From Streptomyces sp. 3214.6 (GTDB lineage Bacteria; Actinomycetota; Actinomycetes; Streptomycetales; Streptomycetaceae), in NCBI RefSeq assembly GCF_900129855.1, contig NZ_LT670819.1:2232001-2296000 (forward strand): a stretch of DNA of 64,000 nt. Reading direction: 5' to 3'. This document shows, in pieces, positions 63,160 through 64,000 of the stretch (the first letter of the stretch is position 1; each line of letters begins with the position of its first letter). The position numbers and the translations under genes were made by a program. Below the pieces are notes generated by a model, which had not been told where the DNA came from, did not search any database, and saw only the letters and a list, made by a program, of their open reading frames with translations.

Positions 63160-64000
63160 GCGCATGGGTGAGTCTTGCTGCCGCGGCAGGTCCGGTGACC
63201 TTGGAGGGGAACAGGAGTTTCCCTGTCGAATGGGTGACCTTTGCCGGTGGTGGTCGTTGGGTGCGGTGAGGGGTTCTCAGGACGACGTGGGGAGGGGGCG
63301 AAAGGGATGGGCGGGTTGCGGAAGACGGCGGCGCCGTTCGTCGCCCTGGGGGCCTTCGGGTGTGGCGGTCCGTGACCGGCACCGAGGTGAGCAGTGGCGC
63401 GACCGGGTGGCCGCGAACCGGGCCGTCGCCCACCGCATCCACGAAGACGTCCAGCGGGGTCGCTGGTGCCTGACCGCGTCGTGGACGATCGCCCCGGTCC
63501 GAACCGTCCCCCTGGCCACGGCCCGCGCGAACGGCGTGGTCGGCGTGGTCGGCGTGGACACCAACGCCGACCACCTGGCGGCCTGGCGCCCGGACCGACA
63601 CGGCAACCCCGTCGGCGAGCCCCGCCGGTTCGGCTACGACCTCACCGGCACCGCCGAATACCGCGACGCCCAGTTCCGCCACGCCCTCATCCGCCTGCTG
63701 CTCCCCCACTCTCGGCTTCGCTCGAGCGGGAGGTGCCCCCATGGCGAAACGCCACGGCCTGGCGATCGCGGTCGAGGACCTGGACTTCACCGCCGAGACC
63801 ACCCGCGAGAAGCACGGCCGCCGCAAACAGTTCCGCAAGCTGATCTCCGGCATGCCCGTGGCCGGACTCCGCGCCCGCCTCGTCGCCATGGCCGTCGAAC
63901 TCGGCATCACGGTCGTCGCCGTGGACCCGGCCTACACCAGCCGATGGGGCGCCCAGCACTGGCAGAAACCCCTCACCACCACGACCAGGAAGACCACCCG
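63160..64000 (+). pseudogene. TnpB-like transposase (IS200/IS605 type), frameshifted and cut by window edge
   Basis: Three consecutive blocks lie in different frames. AAAGPVTLEGNRSFPVEWVT is at about 63180-63245. Then VAVRDRHRGEQWRDRVAANR and GVDTNADHLAAWRPDRHGNP follow, with the first catalytic Asp of the RuvC-like fold (63362-63700). After a 40-bp palindrome comes AKRHGLAIAVEDLDFTAETT with the second catalytic Glu, then VDPAYTSRWGAQHWQKPLTT to the edge. At least two frameshifts make it non-functional. A 9-bp duplication (VVGVVG) is also present. Only remnants of the 5' end are visible in 63006-63160. Confidence 0.8.
63701..63740. repeat. 40-bp palindromic Streptomyces-type repeat inside the transposase gene
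   Basis: The unit begins CTCCCCCACTCTCGGCTTCG and ends CTCGAGCGGGAGGTGCCCCC. The outer CTCCC/GGGAG arms and inner CTCG/CGAG pairs form a hairpin. From general knowledge this unit is scattered between genes of Streptomyces. Here it sits exactly where the transposase reading frame is broken. Confidence 0.65.

Overview
The window is high-GC actinobacterial DNA and almost certainly a Streptomyces chromosome, probably the accessory right-hand part. The reasons are strong G/C in third codon positions, GTG and TTG starts, Tat and lipoprotein signal peptides, ATP-binding RsbW-like and PP2C-type regulators, LacI/ROK/TetR/GntR regulators, and an alditol oxidase very close to AldO (SCO6147) of S. coelicolor. 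No rRNA, tRNA, CRISPR array or secondary-metabolite core gene was recognised.

Layout, left to right. 1-7.6 kb is a purine-catabolism block. A three-subunit molybdenum xanthine dehydrogenase operon (minus strand) is followed by an NCS2 purine permease that has lost its middle and by the start of xdhC. It is transcribed divergently from a PucR-type regulator. 7.8-19.5 kb holds regulators and envelope proteins: a TPR-like protein, an FCD-type GntR regulator with an iron-box-like site upstream, a DUF2637 membrane protein, an RsbW-like ATPase, two secreted proteins, a membrane-anchored XRE protein, a PP2C phosphatase and a LuxR-type regulator. 20-23.2 kb carries DNA repair (Ogt plus an Ada-AlkA fusion) and the ribosome GTPase RsgA. 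23.5-28 kb carries a transmembrane protein with an extracellular cellulose-binding module, an unusual radical SAM enzyme and the divergent alditol oxidase.

28-36 kb is a sugar-uptake locus: a ROK regulator, a Tat lipoprotein binding protein, two MalF/MalG-type permeases and a GH2 beta-galactosidase. No ATPase is encoded there, so a shared MsiK-type ATPase is the likely partner. An ABC-2 exporter (ATPase plus two permeases) follows, then a TetR/FMN-reductase divergent pair with a double operator. 40-52 kb holds a secreted exo/endonuclease-phosphatase with a lectin-like tail, another TetR regulator and a VOC protein. It then holds a rhamnogalacturonan-I degradation cluster (DUF2264 protein, GDSL acetylesterase, PL4 lyase, GH43-ricin enzyme and a large beta-strand-repeat surface protein) with shared palindromic operators.

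52-64 kb mixes intact genes (homocysteine methyltransferase, carboxylesterase, hydroxyacid dehydrogenase, two LacI regulators, two VOC proteins, an AraC regulator, a YihY/BrkB protein) with decay. The decayed items are a broken alginate lyase, a stub of a sugar ABC permease between the two LacI genes, a run of hairpins upstream of the lyase, and a frameshifted TnpB-like transposase carrying a 40-bp Streptomyces-type palindrome at the right edge.

The best leads are: a radical SAM protein with a CX8CX2C instead of CX3CX2C motif; a cellulose-binding membrane protein that looks like a polysaccharide sensor; a LacI-type operator shared by the pectin cluster and a LacI gene 12.6 kb away; a second palindrome shared by two pectin genes; and a hairpin array at 55.15-55.43 kb. 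I do not claim a proven new system.
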